DNA of 64,000 nt, taken from assembly GCA_010093485.1 (NCBI GenBank), contig MU001497.1:562181-626180 (forward strand), in the 5' to 3' direction. The notes under the pieces were generated by a model, which made no database searches, had not been told where the DNA came from, and was given only the letters and a program-made list of their open reading frames with translations. Positions within the stretch are counted from its first letter, which is position 1. Each line of letters opens with the position of its first letter. Origin of the DNA: Karstenula rhodostoma CBS 690.94 (Eukaryota > Ascomycota > Dothideomycetes > Pleosporales > Didymosphaeriaceae). This document shows positions 22,755 to 34,229 of this stretch, piece after piece. Both the position numbers and the translations under genes were made by a program.

Positions 22755-23447
22755 TATTACACTGGCTCTTTATCAAGCGCTAGAAATTCCCGGAAAACCG
22801 TCAAAGCCAGCGGAGGTACCAAGGTTTGTGTTAGTTTACAGAGGAAGTCCTGCTACCGGCACGCTCGTATTGCAGGTTCTCAAGCTGTAGGACTCCAGAC
22901 ATTGGCTATGATGCAGTACCATTACTAAGAGTGCTCTAGATCTGGTACGAGGCCGATCACCGCATGTTCACCAAAGAACTTCGATCTTGCCAAATCCTAC
23001 GGAGCTGAAGCTGTGTTTGACTACTGATCAGTTTCAGCCATCGGGGACATCAAGACATACACCAACAAGTCTCTCAAATATTTACTGGACTGTGTTTCCG
23101 AACCAGAAACGCATTGTTTCTGCTACAAAGCCATCGGTCGGGCGGGAGGTAAATATACGGCATTGGAACCATTCGTCCAGTCCTTGAATACAAGGCCTAC
23201 TGTCCAGCCTTATTGGGTGCTGGGGGCGACTCTAGTTGGCAAGCCCATTGGATGGAGTCCTCCTTTTGAGAGGCAAGCCAATTCGAAAACGCGAAAATTC
23301 ACACGCGACTGGTTCAGGACAATTCAAGATTTACTGGATGAAGGGACACTACGTACCCATCCGGTGCGCATATTGACAGGCGGGTTCGAGGCGTCATTTG
23401 AAGGTCTTGATCTCCTGCGAGAGACAAAGTATCGGGCCAGAGATTAG
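22755..23447 (+). pseudogene. Trans-acting enoyl reductase (LovC-type) pseudogene
   Basis: Zinc-type MDR dehydrogenase resembling the stand-alone enoyl reductases that work with fungal reducing polyketide synthases. Recognisable parts are ALYQALEIPGKPSKPAE, a nucleotide-binding segment [66 protein letters not shown] and LDEGTLRTHPVRI near the C-terminus. Stops occur at 22888-22890 (TAG) and 23025-23027 (TGA), and the first third is missing. The longest intact piece is 23028-23447. No polyketide synthase is present in this window. Confidence 0.78.
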
Positions 23448-23516
23448 TCTATGGAATTTCTTAATCTACAACGATTGATAGATCCTTAAGACGTAAATGA
23501 CATCTAGATAACTAAT

Positions 23517-26500
23517 CTATGTCTGTAGTAAGTTTTGCAGATGAACGAGCTCGGAATACCGCCCCTGTCTTGCCATCAGCTCTCTGTGAGTACCCTTCTC
23601 AATCATACGCCCGCTGTCCAACACGAATATGACGTCTGCTCGCTGAATGCTGGATAGTCTGTGGGCAACAGCAATGGTTGTACGACCCTGGGCAGCCACG
23701 TCCAGTGCAGCCTGGACGACTTGTTCCGATTCAGAATCCAAAGCGCTGGTACTTTCGTCAAGGAGAAGTATTTTTGGATTTCGAATGAGCGCCCGGGCGA
23801 TACAGACTCTTTGTTTCTGTCCACCAGAGAGCATAGATCCCTTCACTCCAACATCTGTGGGGCGTTAGTCAGTCCCGGTTAGTTGGACGTCAGGGAAGTA
23901 GCTTACCTGTGTTGAAGCCATCTGGAAGTGACTGAATGAACTCGAGAATGTTCGCGTCTTTGCAAGCTTGCACAATGTTCTCGTCCGAGACGGCCTCCTC
24001 ATCTTTCGTGCCCATCATGATATTGTCTCGAATGGAACCTTGATACAACGTCGGCTCCTGTGCCACTAATGCAAAGTGCTGGCGGTATGCAGCGACATTG
24101 AGCGTTGACACGTTGATTCCATCCAGATAAATGGCGCCACTTGTCGGGTCGTAAAATCTTTCAAGGAGCGAAATTGCTGTCGACTTTCCCGATCCAGATG
24201 CTCCGACAAGTGCTGCGTATTGTCCAGATTTAATTTGAATATCAAGGCCCCGAAGAGCGAGTTGCGACCGAACTGGATACTCAAAATGGACGTCGCGGAA
24301 TTCGACATCGCCTTTAGTGCTCTTCAAACATTGGCCTTCCATCGAAGAGCTGTCAATACTCGGCTTGCGATCAAGCAAGGTCTTCATGTCAGTAGCAGCT
24401 TGCTTGCCCTTGCCCAAGTCAGGCGCAAAGCTGAAGATAATTCCGGCGGACTGTGCACCAAATACCGTAGCGGAAAAGCACACGAAAAATTGGAAAATTG
24501 AGTACTCGTGTTGAGCAATGAGTTGGCCACCATACCAGAAGGCAAGGGCATTGACCGCAAATCCAAGGCTTTGAGATGCCGCGTAGAGTGCGCTGGACTG
24601 CAAGACTGATTTGAGGGAGCGTAGACCTTGCTCATGCAACTGTTGGCGATAATTGCAAAGAACGTCATCCTCTCTCGTCAAAGATGCCACGGTTCGAATG
24701 GCGGAAGTGCTTTCGCATGCATAAGATGCAGATCCTTCGTAAAATTGCTTCGATAGAGCCTGGAACCGAGCCAGCACCCAGACGCGGAAGAAACCGCACC
24801 CAAGTACAATTGGAACTGTAGAGATGCATACCAAAGCCAGCTTCCAGCCAATCGCCAATGCGATTATAAACCCGGCAAAAAGAGTGACTATAGCGGAGAG
24901 AATTGTACTGAGCGTGGAACCCGAAATTCCAGCCAAGTTCTGTTCGCGAGTGTTAGTGAGTGTTGACATTGACAAGATTGAGCAGGAGCAGGGCATACAT
25001 TGGCTGTGGTACTAAGAAAAGCCGTCAAAGCGCCTGATGAGTTCTCAGGTCTGTCAAAGAATGCGGCATCTTGTCGTAATATCGCTCGGAAACAGGCATT
25101 TCGGGCTCTGCGAACCAGTTTTTCGCTGCACCATGCTACGACATATGCCTGTACTAGGTACGCGAAGAGCTGGAGGATAGCAAGTAGGAAAAACATCCAC
25201 GACCAGAAGGCTACCTGAGACTTTGCGTTGTCATCCTGTGGTAGAGCGAGGGAAGCTATGGATTTAGCAAAGAGGACTGATTGAGCAGGGATTGCACCGC
25301 CCGTCGCAAATGCACAAAGTATGCCGGCGAGACCATAGGGCCAGTCAGGTATGTTGAACGATGCCACTGTAGCAATCAGGCGCCAGAGTGAATATTGTGG
25401 TGCTTTTGATTCTGTGATGCTGGTGAGAGATGCTTTTTCGGTGTGTGAAGCTCTCTTTTCCTCTTCGGCGCTCCTACTCAATCGCACCTGTCCACTTCGA
25501 GTTGAGGGATCAGGAACCGAAAACAAATCAGAGCTTGTTGATGTGCGGTGATCTACAATCTCCTGGGCTTCGACAAGGGTATGATAGACTCCCTTTGCTT
25601 CGAGCAAGTCATTATGGGTGCCTTGCTCGACAACCTTTCCTTGCGACATGACGATAATATTATGGGCATTTTTGATAGTGCTCAACCGGTGTGCGATGAC
25701 GATCGTAGTCCGGCCGCTAGAGGCACGGTATAATGCAGCTTGAACTATCCCTTCGCTTTTTGTGTCTAAAGCGGAAGTCGCCTCGTCTAGCAGCAGTATC
25801 TTGGGGTCTCCGATGATTGCTCGTGCTATAGCTATGCGTTGTTTCTGACCGCCTGATAGCAGAAGACCGCGCATGCCGACATTGGTTTGATACCCTTGGC
25901 TAAGGTCACAGATAAAGTCGTGGGCATGGGCCGTTTTGGCTGCTTCCGTGATAAGCGTCAAAACCTGTTTGTCATCGTCCGGTAAGTGCTCATATTTGGT
26001 GCCGATGAGGCCATGTCGAATATTCTGTGCGACTGTCGTGGCAAATAGGACTGGCTCTTGTGAAACAACGCCCACTTGCTGGCGAAGCCATTGTAGATTG
26101 AGCTCCTCAATTCTTACTCCATCGAGCAGAATCTCGCCTTCCAATGGCTCGTAGAAACGCTCAAGAAGACCCACTAAAGAGCTTTTTCCAGACCCCGATA
26201 CTCCTACGAGCGCTGTTGTTTCGTTGGGTCGTGCGTTGAAGCTCACTGAGTCCAGAGCAACCACATGTGGCCTCGAGGGATAGACAAGCTTGACTTGACG
26301 AAATGCAACCATGCCTTTGAGCTCGGAGTGGTCGATTTTAAACCCTGTCTTGTCGGTGGGATCCAGCGGGGAAGGGCGGTCGATTGTCGAGTAAATTTTT
26401 GAGGCCGCTGCGATCGCGGTCGCGAATGCTTGCATATTTGGCGCCACGCCGCCTAATGCAAATGCGCCCATGATAATGGCCAGCAAGATTGTCAGAACAT

Positions 26501-27579
26501 CACTCAGAGAGCATTCCCCGCTTGCAACATATCTACTGCCCAGCCAAAAAGCCAGTGCGTAAGACAGATAGATGTAACACATCATGAATCCGACCGTAGC
26601 GGTGGTCGTCGCTTTGGCTCGGAATGCAGGAGTCTCAGCATCGGCCAAGTGTTTGTCGTAAGATTTGACAAGCCTGTCCTGCGTACCGGCTGCAATGGTA
26701 TTTCTGATCGAGCTTACGGTCTCTTCGACAAGCGATCCACCCTTGGCGTAAGACGCGAGAGAGAGGCTTGACCATCCAACAGACAGACGGCCTAGTGCTC
26801 CGCCAGTAAGGACAATAGCCACGATGGTGGAAGTCAGGATAAGCGCCAGTTTCCAATAGCGAATGTACGAGATGATGTAGGCTGTGATGAAGGTTGCGAT
26901 GCCTTGAAGGGTCAACGCTAGCTTTCCTGAAATTCCGTCTTGGAATAAGTTGGTATCTGCCGTGATTCGAGTTGTCTACAGAAGGGTCAGTGTTCCATAC
27001 AACCCGTGGTACTTGGAGTTTCGACTTACAATTTCGCCAGCTCCAAGAAGATCGAAATAAGCCATATTTTGTCGGAGGAGACCTGCGAGATAGTGTGCTC
27101 GGACTTTTGAGGCGATGTGTTCGCCGACATAGTTGAAACCGACCGTGGCAATGTAAATCGTGCCAAACTGGCCAATGGCGAGGTAGACAAAATACAGCGT
27201 CAACCGAGTTACTTCATGCATGAAGTGTGAGCCCGAGACAGTGCCTAAAAAGAATCCTTGGAACTTTCCACACTTTTAGTACGTTACGTATGGACTTTCG
27301 CTGTGGAATCAGCGAGGTTATGCAACTTACGGTACCGGCGAGGGAGCCATAGATGATGGTCATCAAAGGCAAACTTGCACCTGCGGCGATAGCACTGAAC
27401 CCACTGACAGCAAGAAAGCAGATGTCATAATTCGTTGCATAGCGAAAAAGAGTTTTGTACTTGACGACTGTTGGCGTGCTATCGACCTGACGGGATAGGA
27501 TGGCCGCTGCGTCGTTGGACAGATGAGTGTAGGCCTGGTTGCCGGAGGCAGTCTCAACATCGTGACTTTCGGCTGTCAT
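23517..27579 (-). CDS. ABC-B full transporter (multidrug/P-glycoprotein type)
   Basis: Plasma-membrane drug or metabolite exporter driven by ATP. Five exons (27579-27331, 27263-27030, 26975-24999, 24939-23907, 23854-23517) join exactly to 1276 aa in a TMD-NBD-TMD-NBD order. NBD1 has Walker [10 protein letters not shown] (about 419), signature LSGGQKQR and Walker [16 protein letters not shown]2 has GASGSGKST (about 1071), LSGGQKQR and [12 protein letters not shown], with H-loop histidines in both (IVIAHRLS and IAVAHRLS). Length and motifs match fungal pmd1/MDR-like transporters. It is the only intact gene in a segment that also holds relics of a P450 and an enoyl reductase, so it may once have exported or given resistance to that pathway's product. 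Confidence 0.95.
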
Positions 27580-28650
27580 GACTGGTCAGTTCAACGACTT
27601 GATGAGAGAGTAGCGAGGTGCTCCTAAGCCGCCAACGCGAGTGGTAAATAACACCAATTGGGCTGCTGCCTAACCCCCACAAACAACACGCCAGAACAAG
27701 AAGCCAAGACAAAGTCTCCTAACTACGCCGCCCTCGCCTCATTCTGTGGAGTTTCTCAATAACCGGGTAGGCTACTCAGAAGCGATCTAACCAAGAGAAG
27801 GAATATAGTGTAAAAGTGGGGTGTGGAGAGGGCATATTTCAGATAATTTGTGAGCTCTGCTTAAGTAAGTCATCCTCCATCATGATTCACGATTCGCTGC
27901 AAAGCAGCTCATGAGAAACTTCCACATGAAAGTCGTCGAAGCCCTCATTAGACTGTCGGCGATAGCCATCGTTGTGTTGGGTTACTTACTTGAACTAAGA
28001 AAAGTCATCGGGCAATTGAGCCGCATCCTTCGCCTCTTGTCAGCTTGGCAGCTTGGTAGCTTGGCAGCTTGGAATCTTTAGAAGGAAGTTGAGATCAGTG
28101 TTATTTTGTTCAGGGCGTCAGAGGGCTTACAATCTGAAAACGCGTTCGTAGACATAGATAAACTGCGTCTCCCAGCTACGCCACATCCGCCTCCTAACCA
28201 CCCTGTTTCCTTCGCTCCTAGCAGCTTTGCAGCAGGTACTCTCAAGACAGAAGTAAGTCTCGCAATACGGTGTCGTTCAATGCAATGGAATAGGCGCAAA
28301 TCACAGCAGAGTAAGCAGCACCGAGTCTACATTCAAAAACGACTTTCAAACCCATCCGACGACTACAACCTACATGTACACGCTGCAATAAAGTTAGTAA
28401 AGTGCCGTGGTGCTTGTGATAAGGCATTTAAAATAATTAATCGAATCACGCGCAGAAACAGTATCGATACTATCATAGGAAACTCTTCCCCAGACTATTT
28501 TAAATTGTTTTTTAATTCAGAGAAACGGGCATGGCGATTCCAGAATTGCCTGGTGCGGAGGGCAAATTCCACTTTGATGCGTTAGGCCCTACGGACCATG
28601 CTCCCGCGCGGGCCGACCCCACACGGGCCCTGCTTCCCTGAGGGGCAGGG
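27580..28650. other. Intergenic upstream of the ABC transporter
   Basis: Includes a short imperfect tandem of AGCTTGG units near 28038-28074. The open frame at 28106-28585 lacks any recognisable feature. Confidence 0.45.
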
Positions 28651-28654
28651 GCCT

Positions 28655-28780
28655 CTGTCACGTGGTTTTAGACTGGTGCCTGGACCCTGCCCCTGATGCA
28701 CTCACTCGGCATATTACTTTACGATAAAAACCCTGTACCTAATAACTTTGGTCTTTGTTTTTGCAAGGTGGGTACTATGC
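28655..28780 (+). repeat. Dispersed repeat, right copy (uninterrupted)
   Basis: Paralogue of 22045-22310 in the same orientation. It lacks the small insertion found there and so serves as an empty-site comparison. Confidence 0.6.
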
Positions 28781-28986
28781 ATACTAGAGGCGCGAAAGGT
28801 GGGCCAAAGCGGGCCATCCTCAAAGGAGCGAGTGGCACGAATTGACTTGGGGCACATCGCGAATTGTACAACTATACGCACTCATTATTGATGGTTGAAG
28901 ACATGGCCAGTGTTCGCTGCAAAGCGTAGCTTGAATAGAATCACCAATGCAGTCTCATTAAGTATTACATCCCGCAAAGAGAATAT

Positions 28987-30031
28987 TCATATCTTCAGCA
29001 TCTCCTTACCCTTCCCCTTCGACCTAGTCATTTCTCGCTCGAGACAGTTTTTTAGACACTGTTCGACTAGCCTCGGTTTGCTTTCGATGAACCTCGCATC
29101 TAGACTGAACTGCGTGCTATATCTCTTCAGACAGCTCTTTTCACTACCAAGCTCCTTCTGGAATACGTGCTCCAGAAACGCATACGAGTCGTCAAAGGTC
29201 TTGTAGCAGCTAGTACACGCGAACGTTGCTCGTTCGTCGGGTCTCTTGGTTTGGGACAATGCATGTGACGCGAAGAGTAGGGAGCGGTACTGTGGCAAGC
29301 CAGAGTGTGTGACGACAGAGACAATCGTGTGACAACACGGACACTTCTCGCGGTCGTCGTAGCGATCGTGCGAACTCATTTTTCGCGTGTGGAGCTTGCT
29401 GCTGTGGGCTGCTCGTTGGTCCTTTTGGAGCTGCAGAGCGAGAGGACAGAATGGCACCGAGAAACGCGGAGGCGGGAGGAACGACTCTATCTTACGCGTC
29501 GAGAGACGCTTCACTTGATCTTGGAGCGCGTGGAGGCATGCGCGACGGATTCCTCTTGCTGTGCGAAGGAGTTCGTAATGCGGTATTGGGCACAAGTAGC
29601 GGGAGGATGTTGCATCCAGAAGAGGCATGCAGACTTCCTGCTGGAGGCGGAGAAGCTGTGCCGAGAAAATTGTGTGGCAGGTTGCTTCGGAAGTCAGTGT
29701 GTTTCGACGATAGGAGCAAACAGTGCTTACTATCTCCTTTATCGAACCTCTGACCGAACTTGCGCTGGCCGTCTTGGATGGCCTTTTGAACCTGGGTTCC
29801 TAGGCGCAACGATCGACCCAGAGGGTCTTCTTTACTACTCCTAGAGATGCACTCCCAGGCTGACCGTCGTCGTGGGTTTTTCGTCATCCATCGCTCGTAT
29901 GCTTCGTGGGCACTCTGGAATTCGCGCTCGATGTCCCATAGTAGGAAAGAGGTCCACGTATCTTCTGACCAGGACTCGGTGCTTGTGGATCTGGAGCTTG
30001 CGAAAGTGGAGCTAGCGGTTCTTCTTGACAT
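28987..30031 (-). CDS. Fungal orphan protein with CxxC motifs
   Basis: Two exons, 30031-29731 and 29684-28987, join to 332 aa across a 46-nt intron. The N-terminal part is helical and charged (WDIEREFQSAHEAYERWMTK; LGTQVQKAIQDGQRKFGQRF) and the middle continues helical (LLRLQQEVCMPLL; ARGIRRACLHALQDQ). The C-terminal part has two cysteine pairs, CPCC and CTSC, followed by YKTFDDSYAFLEHVF, resembling a degenerate zinc finger. The tail is basic (RSKGKGKEMLKI). I recognise the pattern as a filamentous-fungal family of unknown function, without a name. An alternative is that only the zinc-finger-like part, starting at an internal Met, is a gene. The in-frame join favours one protein. Confidence 0.65.
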
Positions 30032-31066
30032 TTTTGAGGGTGGATGGCCAAAGTGACAGCGTTAACGGTTCGATGCCGGTAGTCTGTTTGCTTCGTGTTG
30101 TCAAAACATCGGAAATAAGCAATCCTGGACCGACAAAGCTAGTGCGCTGCGAGTAATGGGTTGAGAGGACAATTATCGTCAGGTCTGATTGTGAGGCATA
30201 AGTATCACGGACGCTGCACCTCAAGAATCGAGTGAAAGTACGGTGACTTCACAGTCGTCGTGTATTCTTCAAGCCTTTGGGGTCCGCGACCGACCAAATG
30301 GAGGTGAAGCTGCAAAAAAACTTGGACTAGGCGAGACGCGGCTGATCCGCGTCGGGATGAGTTGGCAGTGCCATGTCGTCCCGGTTACTGCAGGTACGGC
30401 GCAATTGCAGCGAAGCTGGATCCATCGGAGGACAGCTACTGAGCCGTGCAAAGCTATACTCGCGTAGTATAACGTGTTACAGCCTAGTTGTGGTGGAAGC
30501 GGTGGGCACGGCTTCGCAATCGCGATCACTTCGAGATCGAGGGACCACAACAACATACAGGTTTCGTTAAATATGACAGGCAGGGATTGTTGTGGAGGCC
30601 ACGATTAGCAGTTCTATAGGTGAGCATGTGCATAATACGAACATCCTTGTTATGAAGCCTGGAGTATGCGGAGGAATGAGGGAGAAAGAGGCGTCCGGCG
30701 GTGGCCCATGCTCGTCTCGCTCGTGCTTTTGCGTCACCGCCTGGACGCCTGGAGTTCTCGTGCCACTGTATAGCGCTGTCTAAGAATTTCCAACGTCGAC
30801 AGGTTCCATCTCGACATGATCTCAATGGAAAATTTATTCGAGTGTCGCGCGCCGGACTAAGCACGACAGATGAGGAAGGCCCCCACGTCAAGCCGCGGCT
30901 CTACGCTGCCCCACCATCCCACCTCCAGACTCGAGCACTGCGAACTTCTGCGCATCGTCTAACCCAGAGCCACGTTGAGAATCTGAGGAGCCTCCGGTCT
31001 ACAACTTTCGTTCGAACTTGAACGACTTGCCTCTGAGCTTCTTTTGTCGTTTCCACCCCATTCATC
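30032..31066. other. Intergenic between divergent genes
   Basis: Promoters of the CxxC orphan (minus) and UreG (plus) must lie here. No gene seen. Confidence 0.5.
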
Positions 31067-31608
31067 ATGTCGCACGCGCACTCGCACGCTGCCGCAGACC
31101 ACGGCCACACCCACGAGATACTGGACGGGCCGGGAAGCTTCCTCGGGCGCGAGATGCCCATAATAGAAGGTCGCGACTGGGAGGACAGGTCCTTCACCAT
31201 TGGCATTGGAGGGTAGGCCGACCGCAAGTCCTCTTTCCGCAGCCATCACTAACACCGCAAAGCCCCGTCGGCTCCGGCAAGACGGCCCTCATGCTTGCCC
31301 TCTGCAAAACCCTCCGCACCCGCTTCTCCATCGCCGCCGTCACAAACGACATCTTCACCCGCGAAGACTGCGAGTTCCTCACCAAGAACAACGCCCTCCC
31401 CGCGGAGCGCATCGTCGCCGTGGAGACGGGCGGCTGCCCCCACGCCGCCGTCCGCGAGGATATCTCTACCAACCTTCTCACCCTCACGCAGCTACATCAC
31501 AAGTTCGACACGGATCTATTGCTGATTGAGTCTGGCGGGGATAACCTCGCGGCAAACTACTCGCGCGAGCTGGCCGACTTTATCATCTACGTTATCGACG
31601 TATCGGGC

Positions 31609-31646
<38 letters not shown>

Positions 31647-31881
31647 GCAGAGTGATCTTCTGATCGTGAACAAGTGCGACCTGGCGGAAGCTGTGGGCGC
31701 AGATCTGGGGGTTATGGAGCGGGACAGCAGGAGGATGCGGGAGGGCGGGCCGACCATCTTTGCGGTGATCAAAAAGGAAGAGGGACTCAAGAACATTGTG
31801 GATCTGATGTTGAGTGCGTGGAAGGCGAGCGGTGCGAGCCAGGCGCGTAAGGAGAGCTTCACACCCGTCGTGATGGAATAG
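31067..31881 (+). CDS. ureG: Urease accessory GTPase UreG
   Basis: GTPase that delivers nickel to apo-urease. Exons 31067-31212 and 31263-31881 join to 254 aa. A His-rich start ([16 protein letters not shown]) may hold metal. P-loop GPVGSGKT (49-56), the invariant Cys-Pro-His in [15 protein letters not shown], and the G4 motif NKCDLA are all present. The intron splits the P-loop glycine codon. Single-gene unit; the next gene runs toward it on the other strand with its stop 76 bp away. Confidence 0.96.
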
Positions 31882-31957
31882 ATGATGTAGGAGCGCGTAT
31901 GTAGGTCGCAGAGACCCGTATGTCGATACAATAATGTACATCTTAGCAGCCCAATGC

Positions 31958-32842
31958 TTACTGCGCCACCGGGTACAAATGCCCATCCGCATCGTACTTC
32001 GCCTTGAAGAAGGTATAGCTCAGCGTCACCGTCTCGATCCCCTTCATGTTTATATCGTTCGCAAACTCGGGATCAATATAGAAGAACACAGGCATGTCGA
32101 CCGTCTCGCCCGCGTTCAGCCGCTGCTCCTCGAAGCAAAAGCACTGGATCTTGGAAAAGTACTGCGCCACCTGCCCCGGCGTCACGCTGTACGTCGCCAC
32201 CCCGATGATATCCTCCTTCGACGTATTCGTCGCGGTGTAGAAGGCCAGCGCAGTCTCGCCAGGTAAGACGCGGACTTCGCGCTGCTGGGGCACGAACTTC
32301 CACGGCAGCACATCTGAGGTGGAGCCGTGGAAGGTTATGCGGATGCGGGGGTGGTCTTCAACGGGGCGGAGGCGTTCAGATGGGTCGCGCGAGTCGTCGC
32401 CGTGGGCCGCGGACTTTATAGGCTGGCCACCCCAACCAGTGGTTTGGCAGATCTGGTACACGTTAGAGGATAGAGTCTAAACATTCCAGAAAGTCCAGTA
32501 CCATCTTATACATCGGAACAGAGCCGTAGGACAGGGCAACAGTGCCGAGGATTATACTGAAGACGTAGTTCCTATGGCTGTGTAAGCCCTGCTGTCATTG
32601 ACGCGCGATATGAGCACTGGGTACATTGTCGTCCTGTTATTCGCCTTGTACTGCTGGCGCACCTCGTCCATGGACGGCGCAGCGCCCCGTCTCGTCTCTC
32701 TGGTAGTGTTCAGACATCTTCGCGGTCGTACGATATTGACGTTGGTTGGTCGGGGGGCGCGAGGAAGCCCACGAGAACACGAGGAGCAGGTCCAGGACTC
32801 TAAGAGGCGTGGTGCGTGCCGTATGGAAGATAGGAACGACAT
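31958..32842 (-). CDS. COX11: Cytochrome c oxidase assembly protein COX11
   Basis: Inner-membrane copper chaperone that loads the CuB site of Cox1. Exons 32842-32625, 32571-32502 and 32452-31958 join to 260 aa. The N-terminus MSFLSSIRHAPRLLESW is a plausible mitochondrial presequence. One membrane helix (NYVFSIILGTVALSYGSVP) precedes the conserved ICQTTGWGGQ. The copper-binding CFCF (in KIQCFCFEEQ) and PVFFYIDPEF follow. An in-frame ATG further upstream (32983) would add 47 residues and hide the presequence, so I prefer 32842. Start codons of COX11 and the HIT protein are 202 bp apart, back to back. Confidence 0.95.
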
Positions 32843-33044
32843 TGTGGGGTCGGCAATGGGGAGCAATGGCCTGGCAACACTGGCGCGTTCACTCGGGTTG
32901 AGCTTTCTGGCGTCGGGCTTCTCGGGCGCTGATTGGCCACCGAGCGGAGGAGATACCCGGCATTTTAGCGGCGCGCTTTTCACATCTCGTCGTCACTTGC
33001 TCACCCGAACACTTCAACTCGCGCATTACTTCAAATTCCAGAAC
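32843..33044. promoter_or_regulatory. Shared divergent promoter, COX11 / HIT zinc finger
   Basis: Only 202 bp separate the two start codons, so both promoters and 5' UTRs must overlap here. No obvious TATA box. Confidence 0.7.
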
Positions 33045-33716
33045 ATGGCGGACAGTACATGTGGCGTCTGCAATAGCGCGCCCAAGAAGTACAAGTGTCC
33101 CACATGCGCACTCCCATAGTAAGCCGCCTCTTCCTCGTCTCGTCCATCTCTGCTAACACACCTTAGCTGCTCAATACCCTGCTTCAAAGAGCACAAACGC
33201 ACACATCCCGAGGGCGCTTCCGCAGCGCCCGCGCCACCAGCAGTCGTCGAGGTCGAAATCCCAACCGCGACCCCAGAATCGATCCCCACGTACATCCGCA
33301 CAAAGACAGACTTCTCCCGCCTTGCCACAGACACCCAGTTTCAGACTCTCCTAAAATCATATCCGACCATGTTGCCGACACTACAACGGATATATGCCGC
33401 GACAATCAAGCCGGATTTGGAAGATGCGCCGCAGAGAAGAGGTATGAGGGGACGCGGGGCATTCAGAGGAAGGGGTGGCAGAGGAAGAGGAAGAGGGAGA
33501 GGGAGAGGGAGAGGTGGCTGGGGTGGTGGTGACGAGATGCCCAGGTGGACGTCGAAGCAGGGAGATAACGATGCGTTGAGGATATTGAAGAGCTTGCGGG
33601 AAGGAAGCACAGCAGAGGAGACGAGTGGCATTGGCGAATTCGTCCGGTTGGTTGAAGGCATGTATGGCGATGCGAAACACACGGAGGGCGAGGGAGATGC
33701 GATGAACATGCTGTGA
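33045..33716 (+). CDS. HIT-type zinc-finger protein (Hit1/ZNHIT3-like)
   Basis: Exons 33045-33118 and 33167-33716 join to 207 aa. The zf-HIT domain is complete near the N-terminus: CGVCNSAPKKYKCPTCALPYC, then CFKEHKRTH. Such proteins act in box C/D snoRNP assembly. The middle carries an RG-rich run (RGGRGRGRGRGRGRGG, encoded by an almost pure purine tract at about 33470-33530), which is not usual for yeast Hit1 and suggests RNA contact. The C-terminus (NDALRILKSLREG, IGEFVRLVEGMYG) is helical. Confidence 0.88.
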
Positions 33717-34229
33717 TGATTTAAGATACCCAAGAAGGAACAAGATACCCAGAATTACCAGAGAAACTGCCAAAGGGCGTTCAGAACCGCCTTGAACAGT
33801 GCCAGACCGCCGCTATCCCAAAGAAGCGCCAGTCAAAACATTTTCGCTGAGCCGGGAACTAAGCCCGATATTAGGACTTCCGCTTTGTCGGTTTGGGGAA
33901 TGAATACCTCGAGTCACCCCACGCCGATCATTCTATATGAACAAATTGGAAATAGCCAACGGAGTCCTTCAAGATGCCGGAGGATAGATGGCTTCGTGAA
34001 ACGGTGGATGTAGCTTGTGGGGATCGCTTGTGGTTGAGTGACTGCCTCTGTTAAGCAAAAATCACCCAGAGATCCTTAAGCTACGCCCAAGGATCCGGTG
34101 TCGTTTAGATGCCAATTTCGGTCCCGTGGTCTGAGATGAGCTTCGATTTCTGATGCGCTAGTGGATGCCACGCCCGTTTGGGTACCGGTTCAAAGTCTCT
34201 GTCGTCCGTTAGCTCAAGCGCTTATCTGT
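33717..34229. other. Intergenic between convergent genes
   Basis: Nothing recognised. Confidence 0.5.

Noticed and set aside
28106..28585. 159-codon open frame downstream of the ABC transporter promoter
   Set aside because: Open but without domain, and its codon use looks like chance.
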